64,000 nucleotides of DNA from Triglochin maritima. Its lineage: Eukaryota > Streptophyta > Magnoliopsida > Alismatales > Juncaginaceae. Location of the stretch: assembly GCA_963682175.1 (NCBI GenBank), contig OY821775.1:15162501-15226500 (forward strand), in the 5' to 3' direction. Below, piece after piece: positions 23,220-35,713 of the stretch (its first letter is position 1; every line of letters starts with the position of its first letter). The notes under the pieces were generated by a model. The model did not search any database, was not told the origin of the DNA, and was given only the letters and a program-made list of their open reading frames with translations. The position numbers were made by a program, and so were the translations under genes.

Positions 23220-26200
23220 GCCATTCTGAGGCATGTTGAGGACACTTTGCAGCAAAGAAAACTGACACCAAGGTGTTCCAATCTGGATTTTATTGGCCTT
23301 CACTTTTCAAAGATGCTTACAAAATTTGTAATAGGTGCCATCACCTTGTCAGGATAAATTCACGTGATATGATGCCTTTGAAAAATATCCTTGTCGTTGA
23401 AATCTTCGATGTATGGGGCATCAACTTTATGGGTCCTTTCCCGAATTCGTTCAGGAATGTTTACATTCTGATGGTCATTGACTATGTGTCTAAGTGGGTA
23501 GATGCTATCCCCACAAAGACCAATGACAACAATGTGGTCATCAAATTCTTAAATGACATTTTTACACGATTTGGTACTCCTCGTACCATAATTAGCGACA
23601 AGGGTACCCACTTCTGCAATCGCTCCTTTGAAACGTTTATGAGGAAGTATTCAATCAATCAAAAGCTTGCGACCCCATACCATCTGCAAACTAAAGGGCA
23701 GGTCGTAAGTCTGTAACCATCAATTAAAACAAATCCTTGAGAAGACGGTTAATTCCTCGCAGAAGGATTGGTCGACAAAGCTGAATGATGCGTTGTGGGC
23801 TTTCCACGCCGCGTATAAGACCAATTTGGGTATGTCCCCATATCGGGTAGTGTACGACAAGCTTTTCTACCTACCCGTCGAGCTCTGGCATCGTGCTTTT
23901 GAAAGGCACGTGTTCTAAAAGTTTTACTTTTATATGTCAATTATTATGAATTGATTGTGCAAGCATTTTGTTCCTTGATTATGGTATTCGTCTTTTGGAA
24001 GTGTTAAGGAAGGGGCGCTTGGTCCTTAACTGTAGAGCTCTAAAAGATAATGGTTTACATAAATCAAAAGTTATTCACAATCATGGTAATTAACATGGAA
24101 CATGAATTACCGAGATAAGATTGTCGTGTTGGTCATCGATTGTTGTAGCTCTACAAATAGTTGACGACACGAGTATATAAAAGAGGAAAAGATTACTTTT
24201 ATAGATTGAATAAACCTAACAAGTAAAATATTATGGAATTGTGTTTCATGTCATTAATGTTTTACTGTGTCTTGGATCCTAAGATATGAGACTTATATTT
24301 TTTCACTCAAGAAGTGCTTAATTTGATTATTGTCAAAAGCTATCAATGAGTGTAGTGATAAATACAATAGTTGGTTGAGCATGACTTGTGCTGGAAAAGA
24401 TAGCTAGTCAAATGATTATCCTTGCCCCTCTTAAATGAGTGATGATATTAGTGGGCCCCTTGATAAAGCAAAATTATAATGTGCACAATGTAACTTGAGT
24501 TAAGTTACATAGTTATAATTAACTTAGAGAGATCAAGAAATGAATATAATACAAAGATGACACATTTCTACTTTGTATATATTTTTAATATCATAAGGCA
24601 AGGGACGCACACAAGTGGTGCACTTACATCACTAAATGGATCGTGTTTTGGTTCGGGTGGAACAAAGACATCTATGCTAATTGGGTAACTATAATGTGTA
24701 GCTAGATACCGCTTATAGTTTCATATATTAAGTGTTTAATATCGCTGTCAATTTGCCTTAGATCCTCCTATAGGTCACACCACAAAACTGATAAACAAGA
24801 GGGTTGATTTTAAGTTCATATGATATGTCAGGTTTCATGTGAAAATAGGACACATGTGGTGAATTAATTAAAATCAATATGTCATGAGAATTGACATAAT
24901 TAGAATCATAATAAATTCATATGAGGTATATATATATTATGGGGTGTAATAATTTAATATTACATATGATAATATATTATATAAGATGTAAATTTGCTAA
25001 AAACCCCAAAAGATCAAATTTTGTTGGAAATAAATCCAAAATTTGACAAAGGCAAAATCGGGGTCAAACACGATGAACCGTTCATGGTTCGGTCGATCGG
25101 GGTATCTTCGGATCGGTTAACCGAATAGGGAACGGGTAAGCACAATTGGTTGACCGAAATTGTCTAGAGTGCCTGGACAATCGTGTTCGGTTAACTGAGT
25201 GTGCACGGTCAACCGAGAAGTAGAATTTTCAGTAGACCAAATGTGGCACGGTCATCTGATGACTATGTCCGAGGAGCGATTCTGGTGGGTCAACAGTAGT
25301 CTGAGTAAAAGACGTGGTTCGTCCGAATTCTTCCAGGGAATTTTTGTCATACGGATTCGGTCGACCGTCTAGCTCACGGTGCACCGAACACGTTTTATAA
25401 CCGAACGGTTCGGTTGACCGAGTTATACTCGGTTCACCGAACAAGAACGATTCTGCCTGGATTATTAAGAGATTAATTAAATCATGGGTGGATTAATTCC
25501 AGATTTAATTAAAACGTTTTTTGTGGGTCCTTATGTGGAAATTAGAGATTAAGTTTAGGAGAGAATACGCAAGAGATCATGGCTAAAGAATAGCTCTTGA
25601 TAAGGATGTTTTGGGAGACTATAAAAGGACCTCTACTCCTACTTGTTTATTATTAATGCAATTTTTTTTCTCTCATTAATCTCTCCCTAATCACCACGAA
25701 AATATCTTAGTAAATTTAAGTTTTAGAGATAAGAATCTCAGGAGCTTAAAGATGGGTCATTAGCTAGATTCTAAACCTTATTAGAGATTGATTGGCTAGC
25801 TCCTTTCTCTCTAATCTTGTTTAGAGTTTGGTGAACACTCATAGGAAAATCCGTGGACGATTCAACTGGCAACGCGACTCCAAATTATCAAAAAGGTTTT
25901 AGAGAACCTTTATGTATGATTCTACCTTTGTGGTTTGTTTTAATAAATGTAGGGTTGCATGTTATTAGAATAAACACAAAGTAATGTACATAGAAATTGT
26001 TGAAAATATGAAATTCGATCTTGTATGTTGTATTAATTTTTTTTTTAAAATATACATACATAGGGACACAAAATCCTACAGCTTTCTGAGCTTAAGAACC
26101 TGAATATGGATCTTGATCAAGCAGGGGTGCAGCGTAAACTCGACATCGTGGAACTGGAAGAGCTACGCAATGATGCGTATGAAAATGCTAAAATTTATTA

Positions 26201-26410
26201 GTCCCGAGCCAAGATGTTTCACGTTCACATGATTATGCGAAATGTGTTTACAGCTGGGCAGAAGGTGTTGCTCTACAATTCCCGACTTCATCTATTTGTG
26301 GGTAAGCTCCGCAATCACTAGTCTAGCCCGTTTATTGTGCAAACCGTATTTCCTCGTGAAGCAGTTCAAATATGAACCCAGGGAATGGGGACGTGTTCGA
26401 AGTTAATGGT
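23220..26410 (+). pseudogene. Athila integrase, interrupted by a solo LTR
   Basis: The N-terminal zinc region includes FYWPSLFKDAYKICNRC (23280-23340). The core (23395-23710) has VWGINFMGPFPNS, VIDYVSKWVDAIP and the FGTPRTIISDKGTHF block, carrying two of the catalytic Asp residues. A frameshift follows near 23712. Another readable stretch runs to the LTR at 23900 (SPYRVVYDK, LPVELWHRAF). It resumes at 26086 with LNMDLDQAG and ELEELRNDAYENAKIY. A stop is present at about 26201, and the tail runs to about 26410. Confidence 0.87.
23900..26080 (+). mobile_element. Solo LTR, family D (2,181 bp, copia-LTR-like), nested in Athila integrase
   Basis: Begins tgaaaggcacgtgttc and ends aatcctaca, with gcttt at 23895-23899 and 26081-26085. 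It is colinear with the copia LTR at 41915-43963, so it comes from a related copia family. It carries palindromes of the cggttaaccg/cggtcgaccg type at 25075-25445, then a TATA-like tataaaagg at about 25620. No internal domain. Confidence 0.92.
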
Positions 26411-28474
26411 CAACACCTCAAACCGTACTTGAAGGGAGCACTAGCTGAAGTCAAGGAGGTCATGTTCCTTTATGAACCTCTCTCACACTTAACAATTCAT
26501 GTTCTTGCATGAATGATTGGGATTTCATGTTTGTACATAGTTATATTTGAAAGAAGAAAAAAAAGAAACTCCAAGAGTGAGCAAAGCTTGTTGTGGGCTC
26601 CAACCCTTGTGTATTTGGGCCACATTTCTTTCACGTATTTGTCTCCCTTGTGTAGTATTTCACAGGTTTTGAGGGGAATTCGAGTTTGTGTCCATCAACA
26701 TAACCATGAAATTCCCTTTGCGCTTCACGTTGGAGAGATCTTTTCTTTTTCATGCATAAATCCATATAGTATCATGCTGACATTCATTGAGGACACTGCA
26801 TGAAGTAAGTGTTGTGGGTGTTTCACGTGTGTACATAGTCGAGTCTTTCTCTTTTTGTTTTCTTTTGTTTGTATTGTTAGGGTCATGTTAGTGTGTTACA
26901 TTTAATATTGATATATCTGCTTACCATGATCCTTGGGTGACTTGTCTTTTTTTGCTTGCATTGTGCTTTAAATTTTCACATTTCTTTCAAAATCTTCATG
27001 TGTTTGCGAAAGAAAATGTTTTGTGGGTTTTGCGTGTGTTTAGCATGTGCAAAACCGTTGAGAGGCAAAGTAAAAATGAAGCTCTCAAAATTGACTTGAA
27101 CTTAATGCAATAGGATAACTAGTACACCGGCTTTGGGTCTTATCTAGTCGTAAGGATGCACCCCAGTTTTCTCTTAGGGGGTGAGTAATCATAGGGTTTC
27201 AGTACTCAAACAAATAAAGAAATCAACCCTGAACCTAGTGAGTCGAATAATTCGTGTTTGTTAGTATAAAGAGGTTTGTCGTAGTCAGGGACCCTTAAAC
27301 TCATGTTCTAAAATCGCAAGTGTTGGGGTTTTGGTTCATTTGTAGATAAGAAATAATTTAGTAGGTTGTTTTCTCTTCTCGCATGACTCCTATCACTGGG
27401 GAAATTAGGTCTCAGGGGACTTAGTGTCTGGTGCTTTCGAGCCATCTGATTTGGGATGCACCGACCGAACTCCCGTTACAAGGGTGGTAGGGATCGCCCT
27501 ATGTGGAGATGTGGGGGAAGATGTACGTGATAGTGTAAGTCCTCAAAGGCAATGATGCACAAAACCTGACCCTGGGAGAATCAAACATTAACTAGTAAAA
27601 AAATGAAAAAAAACAAAGAAAAAAAGAGAGATAGATGGTAATGCAAATAAGAACCTTAATGGACTTTACACTTTGTATCCATTGAGGAAGTTAGGGTTGC
27701 CCATGTCTTTCACTTAAGTCATTAATTAACTTCCATGAATGATTCATTAGGCTAGGTGTGTGAACTAAATACCTATATAGAGTCAGCACGTAGGATTATC
27801 GTGTCCAATGATCGACAAAAGTAGGTCCGACGAGTCGAGTTGCTTAGTTGATTAATGCATCAAAGTTCGGATTTTGTGGGTATATCTGTTGAAAACCCTT
27901 AGAAGACACCACTCCTCCTCCTTGGAGACAATGAGGTTTAACGGCTTGTTGCACATGCTAAGTGCAACAATGATTCCTATAAAAGTGAGTTAGGATTTCC
28001 CTAGTTTTTTTGTATGTTTTTCCTTTCTTTCATTTTTCTCTTTCTTTATTTTGCTCGGCACTAGCAAAAACTTTGTGTAAGGGTATTTGATTGACATCAT
28101 ATCATACATATATTTGTGTCTTATATCATCTATGTTGAATCTAAGCAATGATATGTAACGAGTTTTATGTTTAAGTTTTAGGAATAAACGTGGTTGAGAA
28201 GAAGAGACACAAAAAGGACCTGAACGCAAGAAACTGACTGAATTGTGAGACTTGTGGACAGATATGCAAGAGGAAAGGACCTAGATGTAAACCAAAAGGA
28301 CCAATAAGCAAATGGAGAAACTCCACACCACCATGAAGAGTATTTTGACAATTAGATTCGGGCCTAAACTACAACATCCACTTCGGGTGCACTACACATG
28401 AAGAAATCAACCCAACAACATGTCTTCGAAGCCAGAATTGGATCCAAGCAATCCAGACCGCCAATTGGTGGTTG
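26411..28474 (+). other. Athila 3' untranslated region before the 3' LTR
   Basis: Athila elements often have an env-like frame here. I find only a 96-residue frame (26513-26803) without recognisable signal or fusion features. The conserved gaggacaatg-like signature appears as gaggacactgcatg at about 26790. Purine-rich runs at about 27598-27632 and 28190-28330 are possible polypurine tracts, none adjacent to the LTR. Confidence 0.5.
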
Positions 28475-29115
28475 GATTTGCTCCAAACCTGATTATGTTT
28501 AGCCGAGTGTTGTATTAGAGTGTTTTATGTCGATTTATAGTATGTTATAAAAGAATGTAGTGAGCATTCATTTATGTTCATTTATAGTGAGCAATAAAAG
28601 AATGTTTTGTTAGTTTCTTGTTGTTTTTTTTAATTCTTGCATGCTTAGTTAATTTTGTTTGTCTTAATCTTAGTAGAATTAATTAGCATGTTTCCTTTTC
28701 CTAGCTTAATTAGCTTAATCAACTAGGTTAGTGATTTGGATGATAGGTATTGCCACAACCATTAAGTACTTCCTATGCATAAAAACACAACCTACACTTG
28801 TGCCATATTTGAGTGCATTCCTTGCCACTTTATTTCATGTGTACACACACTCCACCCCTTGGGGGCTTCTCTTCCTGAATTCCAGTCTCTTTGTTAAGTC
28901 TATAGTTTAGTTTTAGTCAATCTTTAGTTGCTCTCTTTTGCATTTGTTAACTACTAGTTTAGTGTAGTTTAGTTTAGGGTAATCAACATCTTCTCCCCTC
29001 ATTTTCCACTTGATTTCCGAAGAACTAGAGTCGACACAACTCCCTGTGGATCGACCCGTACTTTGCCCGTCTTCACCGACGGTCGTGCACTTGTGGTTAA
29101 ACTTAATTTCAATCA
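28475..29115 (+). repeat. Athila 3' LTR (shortened)
   Basis: Matches the 5' LTR in blocks, ending ttcaatca at 29115. It lacks sequence corresponding to about 14016-14250 and some of 13735-13870. It retains an uninterrupted tgttaactactag at about 28945, the pre-insertion form of the site occupied by the family A solo LTR in the 5' LTR. Confidence 0.82.
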
Positions 29116-29149
29116 ATGAACCTCTCCTCCGGCAGTCACACAGACACGT

Positions 29150-29666
29150 TGGATGCCCTTACCGATCGGACATGTCCGGGCTGGTCATACCAACAAGCGG
29201 ATGTGGGTTGCCTTGCAAAGTGTACACATCAAATGAGTGGTTGTATGATCATCTGTTTTTTGTTGCCCCAACTACTAGAAGGTATTCTTTTGCTTAATTT
29301 TGTGTCCCTTGCATGTTTTGTGTGTTACCCACTAAGTGTTTGATGAAATGTGCAGGATCTGGAGAGGCAAAAGTGTAGCTATTTTCAGTGGATCGATGGC
29401 AATGAGGCCGCTTTGGTTGATGTTAGGACGCATGTGGAGAGATTCTACGACATCGTCTATGAGAAATATCAAGAGATGGACAGGAAGGTGGAGGAGTTGA
29501 AGAATATTGTGGGAGAGAACCATTTTTTCTGCTAGAGATGAGCACCGTTGTTCGTGACCTCAAGTAATTTGTGGGTGAATCCAAGATTTTCATGAACAAA
29601 GTGGACATGCTCATCAACATATGTGCATTTGTGGTGATTGGGTTGATTCTGAAGTGGTTGATGTAG
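29150..29666 (+). pseudogene. GRF-type zinc-finger protein gene carried by the MULE (decayed)
   Basis: A first block at about 29200-29281 reads SGCGLPCKVYTS, the start of a GRF-type zinc finger (CxCGxP...). A likely intron runs 29282-29355 (gtattc...tgcag). Exon 2 from 29356 reads DLERQKCSYFQWIDGNEAA, the strongly conserved end of GRF fingers, followed by a coiled coil (EKYQEMDRKVEELKN). After a frame change near 29525, the tail ends in a hydrophobic segment, INICAFVVIGLILKWLM, with a stop at 29666. This finger/coiled coil/C-terminal membrane anchor layout is that of small plant GRF zinc-finger proteins. The 5' part probably began near 13520, inside the left terminal repeat side, and was separated by the Athila insertion. 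Frameshifts and a stop at about 29565 indicate decay. Confidence 0.68.
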
Positions 29667-31976
29667 GTGATGAGAGTGGAGATCTATTGTGGGTGTTTGA
29701 TGTTTTGGGCAAGGATTTTTTTGTGGTGAAGATGTTTTGGTGGTGTATGGTGAAGAAGTGTGTTACGGTGAAGATGTTTTGGTGGTGTTGGTGTTAGATA
29801 TGTTGCTTTAGTTGTTTATGTTGTTGTTGTGATTTAAGGTGGTTTGGTTGTTGCGATTGATTTGGTTGTGATTTAAGTTGCTTTAGTTGGTTATGTTCTG
29901 ATTGAAGTTGCTTTGCTTGCTTTGGATTTGGTTGCTACGGTACATGCTTGATGTATGATTTTAGTACTTTGGTTTGGTTGCTGTGGTATATGCTTGAAGT
30001 ATGATTTGAGTACTTCGGTTGTTGCGATAACACCTCACACACAACTAAATTGTCAACCTCATCCTGATAAAACGAAAATGAAAATGGAGCTCAAACCTCG
30101 TAGTTCATCTAAACAACATTCACGATCAAGAAACACATAAGTGAAAATGGAGCAAACACCTAGCAGTTCATGTAAACAACATTCACGATCAAGCAACACA
30201 TAAAGTAACACTTCTTCTTCATGTCACAATCTGCAGTTCATCAAACAACATTCATGCAGTTCAACTTGCAGCAATTAAGCACCAAAAGTAACACCTTAAT
30301 TTCCAAATAAAGCAACACATAAACATACAACTCTCCCTAATCAACTAAAGTAATACATTAAGTTACATATGTCACACAAATACAAGAATAGAAGGCAAGC
30401 TATCATATGAATGTTGGCCACTGCGAATCATGCAACCTTCTGATTGAATCAGTTATAATACCGTAAGTGCATGACGGCGATGAAACAGTGACAAGTACGA
30501 GTCGAGTCCACAATGAGCGTGTGCGAGTCGAAATTCACCATACTCGAGTGGGGGAAAGGAAAAGCGAGGTTGGATTACACTACTATGCGTATGAAATCAG
30601 AAAACAAGCAATAAAACTAAACCTCGCAGGAGGAAGAGAAAGAATGCGGAAATGAAGATATGTGTACGTGTGTGTATTCAATTGTGCTCATCACAACATG
30701 TAATACATGAAATCCATAAAACCAAATCCAACTTTGCCTCGACATGAAATAAGATAAAACATTATCATTAAAACATACAAGACAATAATTGAAATGAGGC
30801 TAAATGAACTCATGCATAATGACCAAACCTCACTATGTCTCCACTTGAAATAAGATTTAACACAATCATTAAATATACAAGACATTAATTAGGATGAGGC
30901 TAACATGAGCACATGCATGCACATGTTATGTTTCCTTCTTCCACTCCATCCTTATCCTGACCTCATCATTCCCCATAAAATAGGCCCCACTAATCTAAGC
31001 ATGTGCTAAGCATCACTCAAGAGCATTAGCACATCAAAGATAAGAGTGAAATCTCATTAGATGGTTATGGAAATCATGTGAGGTTCAAAGGTTAGGATTA
31101 ACACACACTTAATAAATCACATAATCACATCACCTTCTTCTCCACCCCCCAATGGGGATGGACTACTCTCTACTCATCTCTAAACTAAAGAAAGCATAAA
31201 AACAACAAAAACCCATAAAAGAAATGTAGAAAACTAGATTATACAAGCATCAAACGTAAAGGAAATTGCATAACATCAACATAAAGAACAAAAACTAAAC
31301 TAGATTAAGAAATAAAAATACAAAGTTTGCTCCTCTCCAACCCCCTTATTTACACTACTAAAACAACAAACTAAAACATACTCTAATGGGAGAAGGAGGA
31401 AGAAAAAGGAATGATGCATTACAAGTCTATTCATAGAAGATTAGAGAGTTTTGATGGATTTGGCATAATCGGGCGACTGTAACTTAGATTTTGATGTTGC
31501 ATATTTCTCTAACCCGACAACCTGACCTACGAGCAAAATTGTAGCTGAAATGGAGCAAACTGATCTGCCAATGACCGATTAAATGGCCCCGATCAGCCTC
31601 TACTTTCTCCAGCAGGTTAAGTTTGGTGTTTTGCATGTGGAGTTGAGCCCTAATCCATTTTCTCGAGCTGATTTGATTTTAACCGTTGATTTACTCCTCA
31701 AGTATGGACTTTTGTGACATAATATATTTCTTTACACTTTGGTCCCTTCGGGTTTTCACTTGGGTCCCTCTGTGTTTTCAATCCAGTCTTTGGGCATTAC
31801 AAGCATGTCCAAAAACCTTCTAAATCAGTCCATTCTTCTTGCATGTATGTCCTTTTCTCTTCCTTTCTCATCTTTATTGTCTAAACCCTGAAACACATTA
31901 AACAAACACTCGAGTAGCACAAATATGGGGTAATACAGTATATATAGCATGAATGCAACGTATGATATGCTACTAA
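29667..31976. other. MULE inter-genic region; possible antisense LTR inside
   Basis: Lies between the two convergent MULE genes. 29640-30020 is a T/G-rich low-complexity run with repeated ttggttg and gaagatgttttggtgg units. 30728-30905 contains two diverged copies of a roughly 100-bp unit. 31090-31460, read on the minus strand, recalls the Athila LTR (agtagtccatcccc...gggtggag), so a reverse-oriented LTR of a related family may be present. I could not find its ends. No gene. Confidence 0.35.
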
Positions 31977-32982
31977 TCACCTACCTTGCACTCCTCCAAC
32001 TGATTTGAGGAGATCCTTCATAGATCCATAGGTGCTTTGGGTGCTCTCTGGACCAGTGGTACCAGGGGTTGTTGTTTGACTACCTGAATGGGGTGATTTG
32101 GGGGGGGGAGGGGGGGTAGGTACACCCACATCCTCCTTCCTTGTTCTCCTCCTCTTCCCACATCTTCTATCCCTGAAAATGTAAGGAACACAAGACATTA
32201 ATGCATGAATATTCACATATGGAAGTTAGCAAATTAAAATGCAATGTTGGTATGGAGTGACCTTGTTGTGCCTTGATCTTCACTTTGGGATTCAATTGGC
32301 CCCTTGCATCTCCTAGCATGGTGACCAAGTATACCACATCTAGTGCATTTTTTCTGCCTCATACTGCAAGTTGGGTTCATTGTTCCTTTGTATCTGACCT
32401 TCCTAGGCCTTTTGGCTTTCTCTTTGCTGATGGAGTTTATACTCTAAACCCTTGTACATATTGCCACTCTGACTTATTTGCCATAGGATTAATACCCACC
32501 TCATAAGCTTGATCGTACACCCTCTTGGTATACCATGGACTAACACAATCCTTCCATACAACCCATCTTATTGTCCCAATGAAAGCAGAGGCATGCTGGC
32601 ATGGCAACCCTGTCAATTGTCAAACTCTACAGGTGCACGACTTCTCAAGCAAGTCAACAATGCATCTTCTGTGTCCTGAAGACACTTATGCCTTGGAGTT
32701 AGGACATCTTATGATAGTGAAGTTGCCTAACAGCCTGGACATTTCATTTAACCATGTTTTGGCTTTTGACACTAACACATCTGTCCACTCTCTGCTATCT
32801 TCTTGCCACTTAAACATGGTATGCATCAATTTTTGTCTTAAATTGTCCACCACTAACTTTCCTAATGTAGTTGTTGAAAGGACTCACTTTGGTTGTTGGT
32901 CATATAATCAGACTTAGCCACACACCCGAATTGACTCCTTGACCAAATTCTATCATTGTTGTCCACCTTCACTAACCAATCA

Positions 32983-35713
32983 AGTAACGCCCCCGATCTC
33001 GCGGGTACGCAGGCAGGAGAAACGAAGCGAACTGTCGCGACCAGAGTCATCTACGACGGCCGTAGGAGTTACAATTAATAAGCGATACAAACACGACTAC
33101 AGAATAAAAATCATACATGAATAGCCAAAAACGAGACATAGACTGAAAAAGGGAAATTATCCATATATGGAAAATAATATCAAATACATTACATCGAGTT
33201 CAATAACGGAAATACATCATAAAATAATGCGGAAGTAAAAAGATAACTGGAAGAATCTGGTCGATGTGTCCCTCGTGTACAGAATCCTCCGAAACTTCTC
33301 CAGTCTAACCTTGTATCGCTGGGAAACCTAAGTACCTGAGGCAAAACATCAACGAATATGCGTGAGTTTTCAACAAGAAAACCTTAAATGCTCAGGGTCC
33401 AAAAACAAGATAAGAAGTTATGCATAGACCTATCTATCGCACATGCAAGGCAAAAATGCAACAACTCTACATAGTTGTGTCACTCGGGTTCCACCCGAAG
33501 TGGTTCCTCTACATAGGAATTCAAGCACCAACCATGCTGGTCTAATCCATAAGTGGGTCACCCTAAAGTGTGACCCACATCTTGGCACACAGCGGTCTTC
33601 CAGATTGACACCCCAACTCGCGGCAATGACCTACATGATTCTATCACGAAATTGTGAATGCCCATCTTGTAGCAAATGACGGTGCATACGTCCAGGTCTT
33701 ATCTTACGCCTGACCTCTTTACATAGAGGTTTTTCAATCAGGGTCATCAGCCCCTCAACAATAGTGCCCAAGGTTAATTTTATTATTCAGTATGCACATG
33801 CAATCTATCGGTGACAATACCTCTGATCTATAGTTAAACTGTCAAACTGAAGCCCAACGCTATGAGCATGAAAGAACGTCAACTAAGACTCTTAATACAT
33901 CAAAAAGACCCCATGAAAAAACAACAAGGATGCGATCATGAAAACATCATAAGATTAACATAATTAAGCATAACATAATTTCTTGCGATCTACGGGTCAT
34001 GATATAAGGGTCGTAGTATCGAATTCTTAACCTATATACACTCATCCACATCCTCACGCACATGACAACAGCCACATTGCTATAACATTATGTAAGGTAC
34101 ATGCTAGAATAATCATCACTTATGAAAGTCAAACATGCTACCTAGAGCTACGAGTCATGCAATATCAGTCACATGAAGCATAATGTGTGGCATCGACTTT
34201 CAGAAACACAATTCATAATATAAGCACATGCATATCAACATTACTTTACTGTCAATTCAAAATATATCAACAATCATCTAATCCCATACAATCATTCAGA
34301 ACGATTAGGAAAAAAATTCAAAACATGCACATCGAACATAAGGTCATAATATGAGCACATGCATATCAACATTACTCTACTGTCAATTCAAAAAATATCA
34401 ACAATCATCTAATCCCATACAATCATTCAGAACGATTAGGAAAAAAATTCAAAACATGCAATCGAACATAAGGCATCAAATAACCACAAAACTAGGTACA
34501 TGCATGCATCCTCAACCACTGTCCAGCCAACAGCACCTTACTGCCTCGCCCCCTTGATCAGCTCAAGGTAGCGTGGCCGTGCATGCAGCGAGGCGAGGCA
34601 ATCAGTCCAACCCACATGCGAGGGATGCACTCGCAACACTGATCGAGCCACGGACCAGCACGCACGTGCACCCTCCACGTACAATCCAGACCACGTCCCA
34701 CCTCAGCCCCTCCGGTCAACCACCCACCCAGGTCCCATGCCACATCGCCAGGATCCAGCCACCATGGGAATCTAGCCGCATTAGCCGCTGTCTTGGGGCT
34801 ACACGCCTAACTGCCTAAGTGAACTCTAGGTGTTCTTGCTCGTACCAGCCACGCAAGACTCGAGCAGAGGCAACACCACCTTCTCCTTACTGACCAGACC
34901 AAGCATAGATGGACCTCCTCGGACCTCTGGCACCCCTGGTTGCTCAGCAGCCAGCACCAACCGTGCACCACCCTAGTGCATGCTTGGTTTGATGAGTGGC
35001 TTGGTGGTGCAACCAGTTGCATGACCAACCTCTCTGGTGATGGCCGGCCTCAACCAACATCCCCACATATTATCATACTAATGGGCTAGAAGCATACCTG
35101 AAACGAAGGAGGACGATGCCCAGAGATCGCTGAAATTAGTTGTTGTCGCCTCCCTTATTGGCTAGACGCGCCTCTCCTTGTTGCCTCACCGAAGTTGGTT
35201 GATGCACCGCCTGCTGGTTGCCGAAGATGGGAAGGGAGAGGGATGGAGAGGTGGTGTGTGAGGGAGAGAGGGGGAGGCACTGCAAAAGTTGGCTAGGGTT
35301 TGCTTCCTAGTCTTTGCATGTCATCCCAAATATGGTCACAATGAATGCATAATATTCTCCCTTCAGTGCCTTCCCAAACCAAGCAAATTCAAATATTTGC
35401 ATGCTAATGTGGACGCCACATCACTAGCTGACTCACCAATCCCCAACGTTGAAGTTCACGTGCTAAACAGAAAATAATTCCAAAGCCACATACACCCAAC
35501 ACCGCACCAATGGAGTCTAATCGCACACTCGCCTGGCGCGTTGCACTCGCTCGACCAAAAAGGAAACTTTTCCTCAAAAAGGAAATTTTCCTCGAAGTGG
35601 GATTTTCCCGAAACAAGAATAAACATAGAATACAAGAAATCATAAACAAATAACACACAAGCATGAAAGATGAGAATGGACTTTATTATAAAAGCAGGAG
35701 ATCGGGTCTTACA
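32983..35713. mobile_element. Solo LTR, probably gypsy chromovirus-type (2,731 bp), nested in the MULE transposase
   Basis: Flanked by aatca at 32978-32982 and 35714-35718. The left end reads agtaacgcccccg, where the canonical chromovirus LTR start is tgtaac; the first base is changed. The right end is gggtcttaca. The transposase reading resumes at the two junctions. Inside, a stretch of about 120 bp at 34215-34335 is tandemly repeated at 34340-34460. No coding domain. Orientation is unsettled because both ends read plausibly as an LTR start or an inverted LTR end. Confidence 0.83.

Larger units (their letters stand above)
13650..29115 (+). mobile_element. Athila-type Ty3/gypsy retrotransposon with three nested solo LTRs
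   Basis: Both LTRs are present (about 13650-16241 and about 28475-29115) and share many blocks, ending caatca. After the 5' LTR is an Asp-tRNA-like primer site. Gag, protease, RT/RNase H and integrase follow in gypsy order on the plus strand. The protease DLGAS, RT FMDDF and integrase tail ELEELRNDAYENA are Athila-like. Removing the nested LTRs leaves about 10.2 kb, normal for Athila. The 3' LTR lacks a segment matching about 14016-14250. The exact 5' ends of the LTRs are uncertain, so I could not confirm the element's own target duplication. Many stops: inactive. Confidence 0.85.

Noticed and set aside
26513..26803. Possible env-like gene of the Athila element
   Set aside because: Only 96 residues, no signal peptide, no glycosylation or fusion-like pattern, and no match in position to the usual Athila env-like frame.
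34558..35028. GC-rich frames of 60-80 residues on both strands
   Set aside because: Inside the 32983-35713 solo LTR; no start context, no similarity and overlapping frames on both strands.
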